The notes under the pieces are model-generated. The model did not search any database. It was not told the DNA's origin and saw nothing but the letters and a program-made list of their open reading frames with translations. A DNA stretch of 64,000 nucleotides from Rhodocyclaceae bacterium (GTDB taxonomy: Bacteria > Pseudomonadota > Gammaproteobacteria > Burkholderiales > Rhodocyclaceae): NCBI GenBank assembly GCA_016791115.1, contig JAEUNL010000027.1:1-64000 (forward strand). The letters are read 5' to 3'. The translations under genes were made by a program, and so were the position numbers. This document shows, piece by piece, positions 30,015 to 38,889 of this stretch; the first letter of the stretch is position 1; every line of letters begins with the position of its first letter.

Positions 30015-30656
30015 ATGCAGAAATTTCTGCTTCTGGTTGACAAGGTCAGCACGAAGCTGGGCCACGCTTTTGCCTGGTCCATCGTGATCCTGACGCTGAT
30101 GATTTCCTACGAGGTGTTCTCGCGCTATGTGCTCAACACCCCGCATCCGTGGGTGTTCGATGTTTCGTACATGCTCTACGGCACGCTGTTCATGATGGCC
30201 GGCGCCTATACGCTGGCGACCGCCGGCCATGTACGAGGCGACGTGCTCTATGGTTTCTTCACGCCGCGCACGCAGGCCACCATCGATCTTGTGCTCTACG
30301 TCGTCTTCTTCATACCGGGCGTGGTTGCGCTGGCCTATGCGGGCTGGTCTTTCGCCGATCAGGCGTGGACGATCAAGGAGCATTCCTCGATTTCCGCTGA
30401 CGGCCCGCCGATCTACCCGTTCAAGGCCATCATCCCGATCGCGGGCGCGCTGCTGCTGTTGCAGGGCATCGTCGAGATCGTGCGCTGCGTCGCCTGCATC
30501 CAGCGCGGCGAATGGCCGTCACGCACCCAGGACGTCGAGGAAGTCGACGTCGACAAGCTCAAGGAGATGGTTCACGTGAAGGACGAGGACATTGCCGCGC
30601 TCGATCAGCTCGTCGTCGCGCATGAGCACGGCCAGCCACAGGGAGCCGCCAAATGA
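30015..30656 (+). CDS. dctQ: TRAP transporter small permease (DctQ)
   Basis: A 213-residue membrane protein with four hydrophobic segments (AWSIVILTLMISYEVFSRYV, SYMLYGTLFMMAGAYTLAT, IDLVLYVVFFIPGVVALAYA, and IPIAGALLLLQGIVEI) and the family phrase SYMLYGTLFMMAGAYTL-x-x-x-GHVRGD. The C-terminal ~45 residues are hydrophilic and acidic (EEVDVDKLKEMVHVKDED), longer than in most DctQ proteins. Its stop overlaps the dctM start (ATGA), so the permease subunits are coupled. Confidence 0.9.
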   Translation: MQKFLLLVDKVSTKLGHAFAWSIVILTLMISYEVFSRYVLNTPHPWVFDVSYMLYGTLFMMAGAYTLATAGHVRGDVLYGFFTPRTQATIDLVLYVVFFIPGVVALAYAGWSFADQAWTIKEHSSISADGPPIYPFKAIIPIAGALLLLQGIVEIVRCVACIQRGEWPSRTQDVEEVDVDKLKEMVHVKDEDIAALDQLVVAHEHGQPQGAAK

Positions 30657-32734
30657 GGAAGGAACTCTGGTTCGGCTTTTCGCTGATGGCGATCATCATC
30701 GTTGCCACGGCGGTGATGATGCCGCCGCCGTCCGAATGGACCAACGGCCACCTCGGATTGTTGATGCTGTCGCTCGTGGTGGTAGCGATCATGGCGGGGT
30801 TCCCGACCGCGTTCACGTTGATGGGCATGGGCATGCTGTTCTCCTGGCTGGCCTACCGCTCACAGGGGCCGGACATCGCGATCCAGCAGACACTCGACCT
30901 CATGGTTCAGCGTGCCTACTCGGTCATGACCAACGACGTGCTGATCTCGATCCCGCTGTTCGTGTTCATGGGTTACCTGGTCGAGCGCGCCAACCTGATC
31001 GAGAAACTGTTCAAGAGCCTGCATCTTGCGCTGGCGCGCATACCGGGCTCGCTGGGCGTGGCCACGCTGATCACCTGCGCCGTGTTCGCGACCGCAACCG
31101 GCATCGTCGGCGCGGTAGTGACGCTGATGGGCCTGCTGGCACTGCCGGCGATGTTGCGTGCCGGCTACGACATTCGCCTGTCGGCCGGCGTGATCACCGC
31201 AGGCGGTTGCCTCGGCATCCTGATTCCGCCTTCCGTCATGCTGATCGTCTATGGTGCGACGGCCGGCGTGTCCGTGGTGCAGCTTTACGCCGGCGCGTTC
31301 TTCCCCGGCATCATGCTCGCCGGGCTGTACATCGTGTACGTGATCATCGTCGCCAAGCTCAAGCCCGAGATGGCGCCGCAGCTCCCCGACGTCGAGCGCG
31401 ACATTCCGCTGCCGCGCTTTGCCCAGGTCGTTTCCTCGTCGATCAGCCGCAAGGTGCTTCCCGGCATCATCGGCGCGCTCAAGGGGCAGCGCAACGCGGA
31501 TGTCCCGATGGCCGCGCTCGCGGGCCATCTCGGCATCGCGCTGCTGCCGCTGCTGGCCTTCGTGCTGGTGATGGGGGCGACCTACTCCGCGGTCACCGCT
31601 CCGCTGGCCACGGACGATTTCAGCGGCCTGCAGGAAATGGGCGCTGGCGTGGCCGAACCTGCCGGCGGCTACGATGCGCCGAAGGCGCCGGGGATTGCGG
31701 AGCCGCCCTCCGCGCCGGGCGTGCAGGAACCACCCGCTGCGCCCGGTGTTCAGGAGCCGCCAAAGGCCGAAGGAATCCAGGAGCCGCCCTCATCCCAATC
31801 CGTGCAGGAACCGCCCGGGGCCGGGCAGGGCGTGCAGGAGCCGCCAAAGGCACAAGGCATCCAGGAGCCGCCAAAGGCACAAGGCATCCAGGAGCCGCCA
31901 GGCGCAGCCCAAGCCGTGCAGCCGCCGCCCAAGGCAGCCAGCGACGTTACGGCAAAAGCGGCAGCCGCACCCGAGGCGCGACCGGTGCCGCGCAGTTACT
32001 GGATCGCGTTCGCCATCGGCGCCGTGCTGCTTGCGGTGATCTACGCGACGCTGACCTTTGCGCGGCTGGAAATCTTCAAGATGCTGCTGGCAAGTTTCTT
32101 CCCGCTCGCCATGCTCATCCTTGCCGTGCTCGGTAGCATCGTTTTCGGGCTCGCGACCCCGACCGAGGCGGCTGCGGTCGGTGCGCTGGGTGGCGCGTTG
32201 CTGGCGGCGGCCTATGGCCGGCTCAATCTTGAGGTGGTCAAGGAATCTGTGTTTCTGACCGCCAAGACCAGTGCCATGGTGTGCTGGCTGTTCGTCGGCT
32301 CGTCGATCTTCTCGGCGGCCTTTGCGCTGCTCGGCGGCCAGGAACTGGTGGAGAAGTTCGTCCTGTCGATGGACCTGACGCCGATCCAGTTCATGCTGCT
32401 GGCGCAGTTCATCATCTTCATCCTGGGCTGGCCGCTGGAATGGACCGAGATCATCGTGATCTTCATGCCGATCTTCATTCCGCTGCTGGCGCATTTCAAC
32501 ATCGACCCGCTGTTCTTCGGGTTGCTCGTGGCGCTGAACCTGCAGACGGCCTTCCTCTCGCCGCCGGTGGCGATGGCCGCCTTCTACCTGAAGGGCGTCT
32601 CGCCGCCACACGTGACGCTGAACCAGATCTTCGCCGGCATGATGCCGTTCATGGCGATCCAGGTCATCGCGCTCGTGCTGCTCTACGTCTTCCCCGAGAT
32701 CGGTCTGTGGCTGCCCAAGGTGCTCTACAACTGA
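30653..32734 (+). CDS. dctM: TRAP transporter large permease (DctM) with Pro-rich repeat insertion
   Basis: The 693-residue channel subunit, far longer than the usual ~430. Residues ~1-310 and ~445-693 hold the membrane segments of the DctM fold (LVVVAIMAGFPTAFTLMGMG, AGGCLGILIPPSVMLIVYG, GLATPTEAAAVGALGGALLA, SPPVAMAAFYLKGV). Between them, residues ~340-430 are a hydrophilic insertion built from nine units of about nine residues each with the core V/I-Q-E-P-P. The insertion keeps the frame intact and the rest of the permease looks functional. Ends at a strong hairpin terminator. Confidence 0.88.
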   Translation: MRKELWFGFSLMAIIIVATAVMMPPPSEWTNGHLGLLMLSLVVVAIMAGFPTAFTLMGMGMLFSWLAYRSQGPDIAIQQTLDLMVQRAYSVMTNDVLISIPLFVFMGYLVERANLIEKLFKSLHLALARIPGSLGVATLITCAVFATATGIVGAVVTLMGLLALPAMLRAGYDIRLSAGVITAGGCLGILIPPSVMLIVYGATAGVSVVQLYAGAFFPGIMLAGLYIVYVIIVAKLKPEMAPQLPDVERDIPLPRFAQVVSSSISRKVLPGIIGALKGQRNADVPMAALAGHLGIALLPLLAFVLVMGATYSAVTAPLATDDFSGLQEMGAGVAEPAGGYDAPKAPGIAEPPSAPGVQEPPAAPGVQEPPKAEGIQEPPSSQSVQEPPGAGQGVQEPPKAQGIQEPPKAQGIQEPPGAAQAVQPPPKAASDVTAKAAAAPEARPVPRSYWIAFAIGAVLLAVIYATLTFARLEIFKMLLASFFPLAMLILAVLGSIVFGLATPTEAAAVGALGGALLAAAYGRLNLEVVKESVFLTAKTSAMVCWLFVGSSIFSAAFALLGGQELVEKFVLSMDLTPIQFMLLAQFIIFILGWPLEWTEIIVIFMPIFIPLLAHFNIDPLFFGLLVALNLQTAFLSPPVAMAAFYLKGVSPPHVTLNQIFAGMMPFMAIQVIALVLLYVFPEIGLWLPKVLYN
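31677..31938 (+). repeat. 27-bp tandem coding repeats (QEPP units) in dctM
   Basis: Direct repeats of about 27 bp, each carrying a CAGGAGCCGCC-like core. The copies near 31852-31905 are almost identical at the DNA level (GGAGCCGCCAAAGGCACAA appears in tandem), while outer copies have diverged. At protein level there are nine P-rich nonapeptides. Likely to vary in copy number by slippage or recombination. Confidence 0.85.
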
Positions 32735-32755
32735 TCGCCTGAAACGCGCATGGAT

Positions 32756-32790
32756 AAAGGGCCTCGAGGCGGCATGCCTCGAGGCCCTTT
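32756..32790. terminator. Strong bidirectional hairpin after dctM
   Basis: A perfect 15-bp stem (AAAGGGCCTCGAGGC / GCCTCGAGGCCCTTT) with a 5-nt loop, 21 nt past the dctM stop. A-rich start and T-rich end allow it to work in either direction. Confidence 0.85.
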
Positions 32791-33073
32791 GTACAAGCGC
32801 TATCCCCCTGTGCATGCCCTGCGATCGCCACTGCATGCGGCTTCTGGCCATGTGTAATCAAGGCTGCCGAGCCGGACCGGATTCTTTTTCCGCCTCCCGT
32901 ATATCGAACGGCCTAAGCCGTTTCACCTAGGCTGACGCCTCGCCCTCCCGGCCGATTCGGCCTATCCCGAATCTCGATATCGTTCGAGTATGCGGCAGTC
33001 TTCCCGCACGCTGCGAGGGCGCGTTCCGCCGTGCTAGATTCGCCCGGAACAGGTTCTCGCAGGAACTTCCAGC

Positions 33074-35017
33074 ATGGAACACGCACGCAACCTTGCCTCG
33101 GCGCCCGATCACTTGCGACTCGCACTCCTACTTATCGCCGGCCTGCACGCGGTGCCAGGCTGGGCGCAGCAGCGCGATGGCGAAAGCGGGTTCTTCGAGG
33201 AACTGCCGGTCGTCCTGTCCGCGTCGCGGCTGCCTCAGCCGCTGTCCGAGGCGCCCGGGGCTGTGACGGTGCTCAGCCGCGACTTCATCCGCGCCACCGG
33301 CTATCGCGACATCGGGCGCCTGTTCCGGCTGGTGCCGGGATTCACCGTGGTCCATGACCGGGCGCACACCCCGGCGCTGAGCTACCACGGGCTGACCTCC
33401 TCCTTCGCCTCGAACAAGATGCAGGTGCTGATCGACGGGCGGTCGGTATATTCGAACTATTTCGCCGGCGGCGTCGACTGGGGCGGGCTGCCGATCACCA
33501 TCGACGAGATCGACCGCATCGAGATCGTGCGCGGCTCGAGTTCCGCCACCTATGGCTCGAATGCGTTCCTCGGCGTGGTCAACATCATCACCCGGCACAG
33601 CGCCGAAGACGAAGGCGCGATGATCGGATTGCGCACCGGCAACCGGAACCAGTTCGATGCGGCGGCCCGATTCGGCATGCGCACAAACGACATGTCGTTG
33701 CGCGTTTCCGCGGAACACGCATCGGACGCCGGCTTCGCGAATCTCAACGACAGCCGGCGCAACTCGATCGTCACGGTGCGCGCCGACTACCGGCTGTCGC
33801 CGCAGTCCGAAATCACCTTCAATGCCGGCGCCAATAGTTCGCTGCGCGGGTTGGGTTATCCGAACGACTTCGGCAACGATATCCGCAACCTCGATTCGCT
33901 GCAGGATTTCGTACATCTGCGCTGGCGCCACGCGCCCGGCCCCGACGAAGAATGGTCCGCCGGCTACTACCACAACACCGAATACGGCCGCGAGCGGCTG
34001 CCCTTCGTGCTCGGCCCCGAGTTGGTCCTGTTCGCCAACTTCGACCGCAAGGCGCATCGCGACAACATCGACTTCCAGCACTACTTCCGCCCGTTCAAGA
34101 ATCTGCGCCTGCTGTGGGGTGGCGAGGCGCGGCGCGAGGAAGTCGTGTCGCGCATCTTCTTCTCCGGCAGCCCGGGGCGCAGCACCACCGTCGGACGCCT
34201 GTTCACCAACGCTGAATGGCGCGCAGTCGACCCGCTGCTGATCAACTTTGGTGGACTCTACGAGAAGTTCGAAGGCGAATCGGGGCGCCTCGCGCCGCGC
34301 CTGTTTGCCAACTGGCAGGCTACGCCGGGCCACACGCTGCGCGCCGGCGTATTGCGCGCGTACCGCGAACCCTCGCTGTGGGAGCATTTCGGCCAACTGA
34401 AGGAGGACGAGACCACGTTCGCCATCCGGCCCGGGCAGGGCGTGCGGCCGGAGCGCGTCGACACGCGGGAACTCGGCTACCTCGGTGTGTTGCCCTGGTT
34501 CGGCGCGGTGGTCGATCTGCGCGCCTATCGCGAACGCGTCTCGCGGCTGGTTTATGTGCGCGAACTCGACAACGGGGAGGGCGTCTCCGACAACCGCCCC
34601 GACGACGTCACGATCAAGGGGCTGGAATGGCAGATCAAGGCGCGCCCGATGGAGGCGACCGACCTGATCTGGAGCCACGCGCTGACGCGCATCGATTCGC
34701 GCGACCGCGACCTCGAAGCCAGTGCGCCGCCTTACACGTCTAGCCTGACATGGCTGCAGCGCTATCCGCGTGGCTTTGCATCCACCGTTTCGGTAATCAA
34801 CGTCGGCCCGGTCGAGTGGCTCGACAGCCGCAGGGTCAAGTCCTACACCACCTGGGATGCGCGGATCGCCTGGCGCTTCAACATGGGCAACGGCAGCCAT
34901 GAGCTTTCAGCCGGCTTGATCAACGGCGGGCCAGCGCACGACGAATGGCGCCTCGGCCGCAGCGCAAATCCGGTCGATCGCTTCTGGTACCTCGCCCTGC
35001 GGACGGAGCTGAACTGA
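33074..35017 (+). CDS. TonB-dependent outer-membrane receptor
   Basis: A 647-residue outer-membrane protein. The signal peptide covers residues ~1-32 (LALLLIAGLHAVPGWAQQ). The plug domain (~45-165) shows VVLSASRLPQPLSEAPGAVTV, VLIDGRSVYSNY and the hallmark IEIVRGSSSATYGSNAFLGVVNI. The rest is beta-barrel, ending in a short aromatic strand (DRFWYLALRTELN). No iron-box or cobalamin riboswitch was recognised in the 280 bp upstream. It opens a four-gene group with a binding protein, a hybrid kinase and a convergent regulator, suggesting a ligand-sensing rather than a pure siderophore system. Substrate unknown. Confidence 0.9.
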   Translation: MEHARNLASAPDHLRLALLLIAGLHAVPGWAQQRDGESGFFEELPVVLSASRLPQPLSEAPGAVTVLSRDFIRATGYRDIGRLFRLVPGFTVVHDRAHTPALSYHGLTSSFASNKMQVLIDGRSVYSNYFAGGVDWGGLPITIDEIDRIEIVRGSSSATYGSNAFLGVVNIITRHSAEDEGAMIGLRTGNRNQFDAAARFGMRTNDMSLRVSAEHASDAGFANLNDSRRNSIVTVRADYRLSPQSEITFNAGANSSLRGLGYPNDFGNDIRNLDSLQDFVHLRWRHAPGPDEEWSAGYYHNTEYGRERLPFVLGPELVLFANFDRKAHRDNIDFQHYFRPFKNLRLLWGGEARREEVVSRIFFSGSPGRSTTVGRLFTNAEWRAVDPLLINFGGLYEKFEGESGRLAPRLFANWQATPGHTLRAGVLRAYREPSLWEHFGQLKEDETTFAIRPGQGVRPERVDTRELGYLGVLPWFGAVVDLRAYRERVSRLVYVRELDNGEGVSDNRPDDVTIKGLEWQIKARPMEATDLIWSHALTRIDSRDRDLEASAPPYTSSLTWLQRYPRGFASTVSVINVGPVEWLDSRRVKSYTTWDARIAWRFNMGNGSHELSAGLINGGPAHDEWRLGRSANPVDRFWYLALRTELN

Positions 35018-35093
35018 GCATGTCTGCCCGTTTCCGTTCCGCGCGCATGCGCGTTCCTGAACCCGCCTGCGCTTGGCCGCAGCCGGCTTGCCC

Positions 35094-36080
35094 ATGATCG
35101 AGACCCGCATCCGGCGCTTGCTGCCTGCACGGTCGACCATGCCTTTCGCATGGCAACGCGTGCTGGGTGCGGTGCTGGCCTGCGTGATCGCGGTGTGCGT
35201 CAGCCTTCCGGCGCGGGCGGGCAACCCGGGTGCGGGCAGGATCGAGATCGAGCTGGTGCTGTCCGACGGCACCAGCCTGTATGCTGACGCCGCGCAAGAG
35301 CTGAAAAAGGGCCTCGCCGCCGACGTGTCCGTCGTGTCCGTGCTGGCCGAGGCGGTCGAGCGACGAGCCCGGCCCGGCACGGCCAGCGCCATCGTTACGC
35401 TCGGCACGCGCGCGCTTACCGCCGTGCTTGCGCAAGAGGCCAGGGTGCCGGTGATCGCCGCGCTGGTGCCGCGCAAGGCGTTCGATTCGGCGGTCGCGGC
35501 TGCGCCCGGCTCGCAGGTCAGCGCGGTGTTCCTCGATCAGCCCTATGCGCGCCAGCTCAACCTGATCCGCCTCGTCCTGCCGACGCGTCCGCGCGTCGGC
35601 GTGCTTGCCGGGCCGGAGTGGGATGTGCAGATCTCGCAACTGGCGAACACGGCACGCGATCAGCGCATCACGCTGGTGCGAGAAACCGTCAATACGCCCA
35701 AGGATCTGCACCCCGCGCTGCAGCGCATCCTGGGCGAGGCCGATTCGATACTCGCGCTGCCCGATTCCAATGTGTTCAATGCCACCACGCTGCCCAACGT
35801 CCTGCTCACGACCTATCGCAACCAGCAACCGGTGTTCGGTTTCTCGCCCGCCTACGTGCGCGCTGGCGCACTGGCCGCCGTGTTTTCGACGCCGCAACAG
35901 AACGCGCGGCAGGCAGCGGAGATGCTGCAGCGCACGCTTTCCTCGGGCGTGTTGCCGCAGCCTCAGTATCCGCGCACCTTCTGGGTCAGCGTGAATCCGA
36001 CGGTGGCGCGCTCGCTGGACCTGAAGGTCCAGGAGGAAGCGGCGCTGGTCGCCGAATTGCAGAAGCTGGAGCGCGAATGA
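35094..36080 (+). CDS. Periplasmic substrate-binding protein (ABC_sub_bind-like), no transporter nearby
   Basis: A 328-residue exported protein with a hydrophobic signal segment (VLGAVLACVIAVCVSLPARAG), whose mature part resembles family-1-like periplasmic binding proteins of the ABC_sub_bind group: AIVTLGTRALTAVLAQ, VPVIAALVPRKAF, SAVFLDQPYARQLNLI, PTRPRVGVL, ADSILALPDSNVFN and QPVFGFSPAYVRAGALAAVF. Start is unclear (ATG 35094 or ATG 35139, which would begin right at the signal peptide). No ABC permease or ATPase is adjacent; the next gene is a membrane kinase, so it may present a ligand to that sensor. Inference. Confidence 0.8.
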   Translation: MIETRIRRLLPARSTMPFAWQRVLGAVLACVIAVCVSLPARAGNPGAGRIEIELVLSDGTSLYADAAQELKKGLAADVSVVSVLAEAVERRARPGTASAIVTLGTRALTAVLAQEARVPVIAALVPRKAFDSAVAAAPGSQVSAVFLDQPYARQLNLIRLVLPTRPRVGVLAGPEWDVQISQLANTARDQRITLVRETVNTPKDLHPALQRILGEADSILALPDSNVFNATTLPNVLLTTYRNQQPVFGFSPAYVRAGALAAVFSTPQQNARQAAEMLQRTLSSGVLPQPQYPRTFWVSVNPTVARSLDLKVQEEAALVAELQKLERE

Positions 36081-36126
36081 GCGCGGCCTGCGCGCAAGGC
36101 GTCGAACTCGATCGGCGGGGCACGTC

Positions 36127-38064
36127 TTGAACAAGCTGGACATCCGCACGCGGGTGCTGCTCGCGGCCATCATTCCGGCCACGCTGATTGCCGTGCTGCT
36201 GGCGTGGTATTTCACGCGCAACCGGATCCAGGATCTCGAAACTTCGCTCTACGGGCGCGGCAACGCGCTGGTGCGCCAGCTCGCAGTCGCGTCCGAGTAC
36301 GGGGTGTTCTCGGGCAACCGCGAACGCCTGCGGCAGCTTGCCGATTCGACGATGCGCGAGGCCGACCTGTCAGGCGTCGCGATCTTCGACGCGAGCGGCG
36401 ACCTCCTCGCCTCGAGCGGCCGCGTGGCCCCCTTCAAGCCGGCGCAGCAGCCGTTGGCAACCAGCGGGCTGTGGCGGGCCGATCGCGAACGCATGGTGTT
36501 CCTCTCGCCGGTCGGCCAGAGCGCCTCAATGGGAGACGATCCGTTCGACAAAGAAGCCGCTGCGGAACCCGTCCGCGCAGAGACCGAGCGCCGGCTCGGT
36601 TCAGTCGTGGTCGAGATGTCCCGCGCCGACGTCGATGCGCGCAAGCGTGACCTGGTCATGGGTGCGGCCGCAATCACGCTCATGGGCCTCGTGCTTTCTG
36701 GGTTGCTCGCGCGCTGGCTGGCACAGGGCGTGACCAATCCGGTGCTCGACCTTGCCGACACCGTGGCGGAGATCGAGCGCGGCAATCTCGAGGCGCGTGC
36801 CAACGTGCGCGCCGGCGGCGTGCTGAAGGTGCTCGAATCCGGCATCAACGACATGGCCGAATCGTTGACCGAGGCGCGGGACAACCTCGAGGCCCGTATC
36901 GCCCTTGCGACGGCCGAGCTGCAGCGCCAGAAGGATCGCGCCGAGCAGGCCAACCATACCAAGACGCAATTCCTCGCCGCGGCAAGTCACGACCTGCGCC
37001 AGCCATTGCAGGCGCTCGGCATGTTCTCGCATGCACTGCGGCGCCGCGTCACCGATCCCGCCACCATCGAATTGGTGGAGGGCATCGGACGCGGGGTCGA
37101 CTCCCTGGAATCGGTGCTCGAGGCGCTACTGGACATATCCAAACTGGATGCCGGCGCCGTGACGCCGCGGAGCGAAGACGTGCCCCTCGGACCGTTGTTC
37201 GACAACCTGCGCGAGACCTTCCGCCCCGCGGCGGTGATGAACGGGCTGGATTTCGTCATCGTGCCGACGCGAGTCTGGGTGCATAGCGACCCGCTGCTGC
37301 TGATGCGCATCCTGTCCAATCTCGTGTCGAACGCGCTGCGCTATACCGCACGCGGTGGCGTGGTGGTCGGATGCCGGCGGCGCGGGCAGATGATCGGCAT
37401 CGAGGTATGGGACTCGGGGCGCGGCATCGAGCCGGAGAAGCAGCAGGAAATTTTCCGCGAGTTCATCCAGATCGGCCAGCCGGAGCGCACTCATGACAAG
37501 GGACTGGGCCTCGGCCTGGCAATCGTCGATCGCCTGTGCCGGCTGCTCGAGCATCCGATACGCGTGCGCTCGCGGGTAGGGCGCGGAACGGTGTTCGAAG
37601 TCATGCTGCCGCGCGTTGCCGGCGTCGAGGAGGAGGGCGGCGCGGCAATTGGGGATGACGAAGCGGTTCCTCTGGCCGGGCGCCGGCTGCTGCTGGTGGA
37701 CGACGAACGGGACGTCCTGATGGCGCTGGCGGGCTATCTCGAGGTGCGTGGGGCGCATCTGATGCTTGCCTCGTCGAGCCGCGAGGCCGAGGAGGTGTTG
37801 CGCCGCGAGGAAACGCCGCCCGATCTCATCGTCACGGACTATCGTCTCGGCACCGACGACGACGGCGTATCGCTGCTCAATCTGCTCCGGGCGCTATATG
37901 GCCCGGATCTGCCCGGCATCATACTGACCGGGGAGTCGAGCCCCGAGACCCTGCGCATACTTGCCGACAGCGGCTATCCGATGCTTTCCAAGCCGGTCCA
38001 TCCGCAGGAGCTGGAAGGGCTGATTGCCCGCGTGCTCGACAAACCACCCGGCCCGGGCGTGTAA
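36127..38064 (+). CDS. Hybrid sensor histidine kinase with C-terminal receiver
   Basis: Membrane sensor of 645 residues: TM1 (VLLAAIIPATLIAVLLAWYF, ~11-30), periplasmic domain (~31-178), TM2 (~179-200), HAMP (~203-255, VTNPVLDLADTVAEIERGNL), coiled coil, HisKA with AAASHDLRQPLQALGMF (His near 287), HATPase with NLVSNALRYTARGGV, DSGRGIEP and KGLGLGLAIVDRL, then a receiver (~517-640, LLLVDDERDVLMAL, Asp in LIVTDYRLGTDDDG, Lys in LSKPV). TTG start overlapping no other gene. Ten bases separate it from the convergent LuxR-type regulator, its probable partner. Confidence 0.9.
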   Translation: MNKLDIRTRVLLAAIIPATLIAVLLAWYFTRNRIQDLETSLYGRGNALVRQLAVASEYGVFSGNRERLRQLADSTMREADLSGVAIFDASGDLLASSGRVAPFKPAQQPLATSGLWRADRERMVFLSPVGQSASMGDDPFDKEAAAEPVRAETERRLGSVVVEMSRADVDARKRDLVMGAAAITLMGLVLSGLLARWLAQGVTNPVLDLADTVAEIERGNLEARANVRAGGVLKVLESGINDMAESLTEARDNLEARIALATAELQRQKDRAEQANHTKTQFLAAASHDLRQPLQALGMFSHALRRRVTDPATIELVEGIGRGVDSLESVLEALLDISKLDAGAVTPRSEDVPLGPLFDNLRETFRPAAVMNGLDFVIVPTRVWVHSDPLLLMRILSNLVSNALRYTARGGVVVGCRRRGQMIGIEVWDSGRGIEPEKQQEIFREFIQIGQPERTHDKGLGLGLAIVDRLCRLLEHPIRVRSRVGRGTVFEVMLPRVAGVEEEGGAAIGDDEAVPLAGRRLLLVDDERDVLMALAGYLEVRGAHLMLASSSREAEEVLRREETPPDLIVTDYRLGTDDDGVSLLNLLRALYGPDLPGIILTGESSPETLRILADSGYPMLSKPVHPQELEGLIARVLDKPPGPGV

Positions 38065-38073
38065 GGCCGGAAT

Positions 38074-38781
38074 TCAGCCGCCGGCAGACCGGCCGACGCG
38101 GGCCGGCAATTGCACCCCGAGTCTGGAGAGCGCGAACAGCACCTGCGTGCGGTTGCCGACGTTGAGCGCGCGCAAGATCGCCGACACGTGCGTTTTGACC
38201 GTTCCCTCGGAGACATTGAGCTCGCGGCAGATGATCTTGTTCGGCTTGCCCTCCACCAGCAGCGCGAGCACTTCGGCCTGCCGGTCGGTGAGGCCGAGAT
38301 CACCCGGTGTCACGCGCCGGCCGGCCCCTGGCGCAGCGGGCGTGGCGCCGGAGAGCGGCGCAGAGGGGCGCGGCGTCGGCGGCACCGCCGCCAGCACTTG
38401 CGGGGGGATGTAGACGCCGCCCGACAGCACGAGTTGCAGTGCGCTCACCAATACCGGGGTGGCCGAGCGCTTGGAGATGAAGCCCATCGCACCGGCGTCG
38501 AGAGAACTCAGCACCACCTCGCGTTCGTCATTGGCCGAGAGCACGACAACCGGCACCTCGGGGCGCTTGTCGCGCACGCGGGCCAGCAGGTCGAGCCCCT
38601 CGGCGCCGGGTACCCCCAGATCGAGCAGAATCAGCGCGAGCGACGGACTGTCGTCGAGTGCGGCGAGTGCCTGCTCCGCGCTGCCGGCGCTTTCAGCCTC
38701 GACGCTCGAATCGATGTCGTGCAGTGCGACCTTCAGGCCCTGCACGATCAGCGGATGGTCATCCACGATGAGTATTTTCAC
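38074..38781 (-). CDS. NarL/FixJ-type response regulator
   Basis: A 235-residue two-domain regulator: receiver (KILIVDDHPLIVQGLKVAL, acceptor Asp in LILLDLGVPGAEGLD, Lys in FISKRSA) and a LuxR-type helix-turn-helix at residues ~165-225 (LTDRQAEVLALLVEGKPNKIICRELNVSEG). The start is GTG at 38781, placing KILIVDDH at the N-terminus with an AGGGGG ribosome site upstream. It is convergent with the hybrid kinase, an arrangement that keeps their promoters separate while pairing them by location. Confidence 0.9.
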   Translation of the reverse strand: MKILIVDDHPLIVQGLKVALHDIDSSVEAESAGSAEQALAALDDSPSLALILLDLGVPGAEGLDLLARVRDKRPEVPVVVLSANDEREVVLSSLDAGAMGFISKRSATPVLVSALQLVLSGGVYIPPQVLAAVPPTPRPSAPLSGATPAAPGAGRRVTPGDLGLTDRQAEVLALLVEGKPNKIICRELNVSEGTVKTHVSAILRALNVGNRTQVLFALSRLGVQLPARVGRSAGG

Positions 38782-38889
38782 GGCGCGTCCCCCTGAGCCT
38801 GAGTGCAACCATTGTAGCTTGCCCGAGCGAAGAGCGGAGGCGCGCGCAAGTTGGGTTAAGCTGTACCCCATTGCAGAGGAGACTGTGCG

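Noticed and set aside
32907..32922. AACGGC-CTAA-GCCGTT hairpin upstream of the TonB receptor considered as a riboswitch or Fur-type site
   Set aside because: A single short stem with no aptamer core, and no iron-box match; meaning unclear.
33128..34900. 590-codon open frame antisense to the TonB receptor
   Set aside because: Long antisense frames are common in GC-rich DNA; it has no recognisable domain, and the sense strand encodes a complete receptor with plug motifs.
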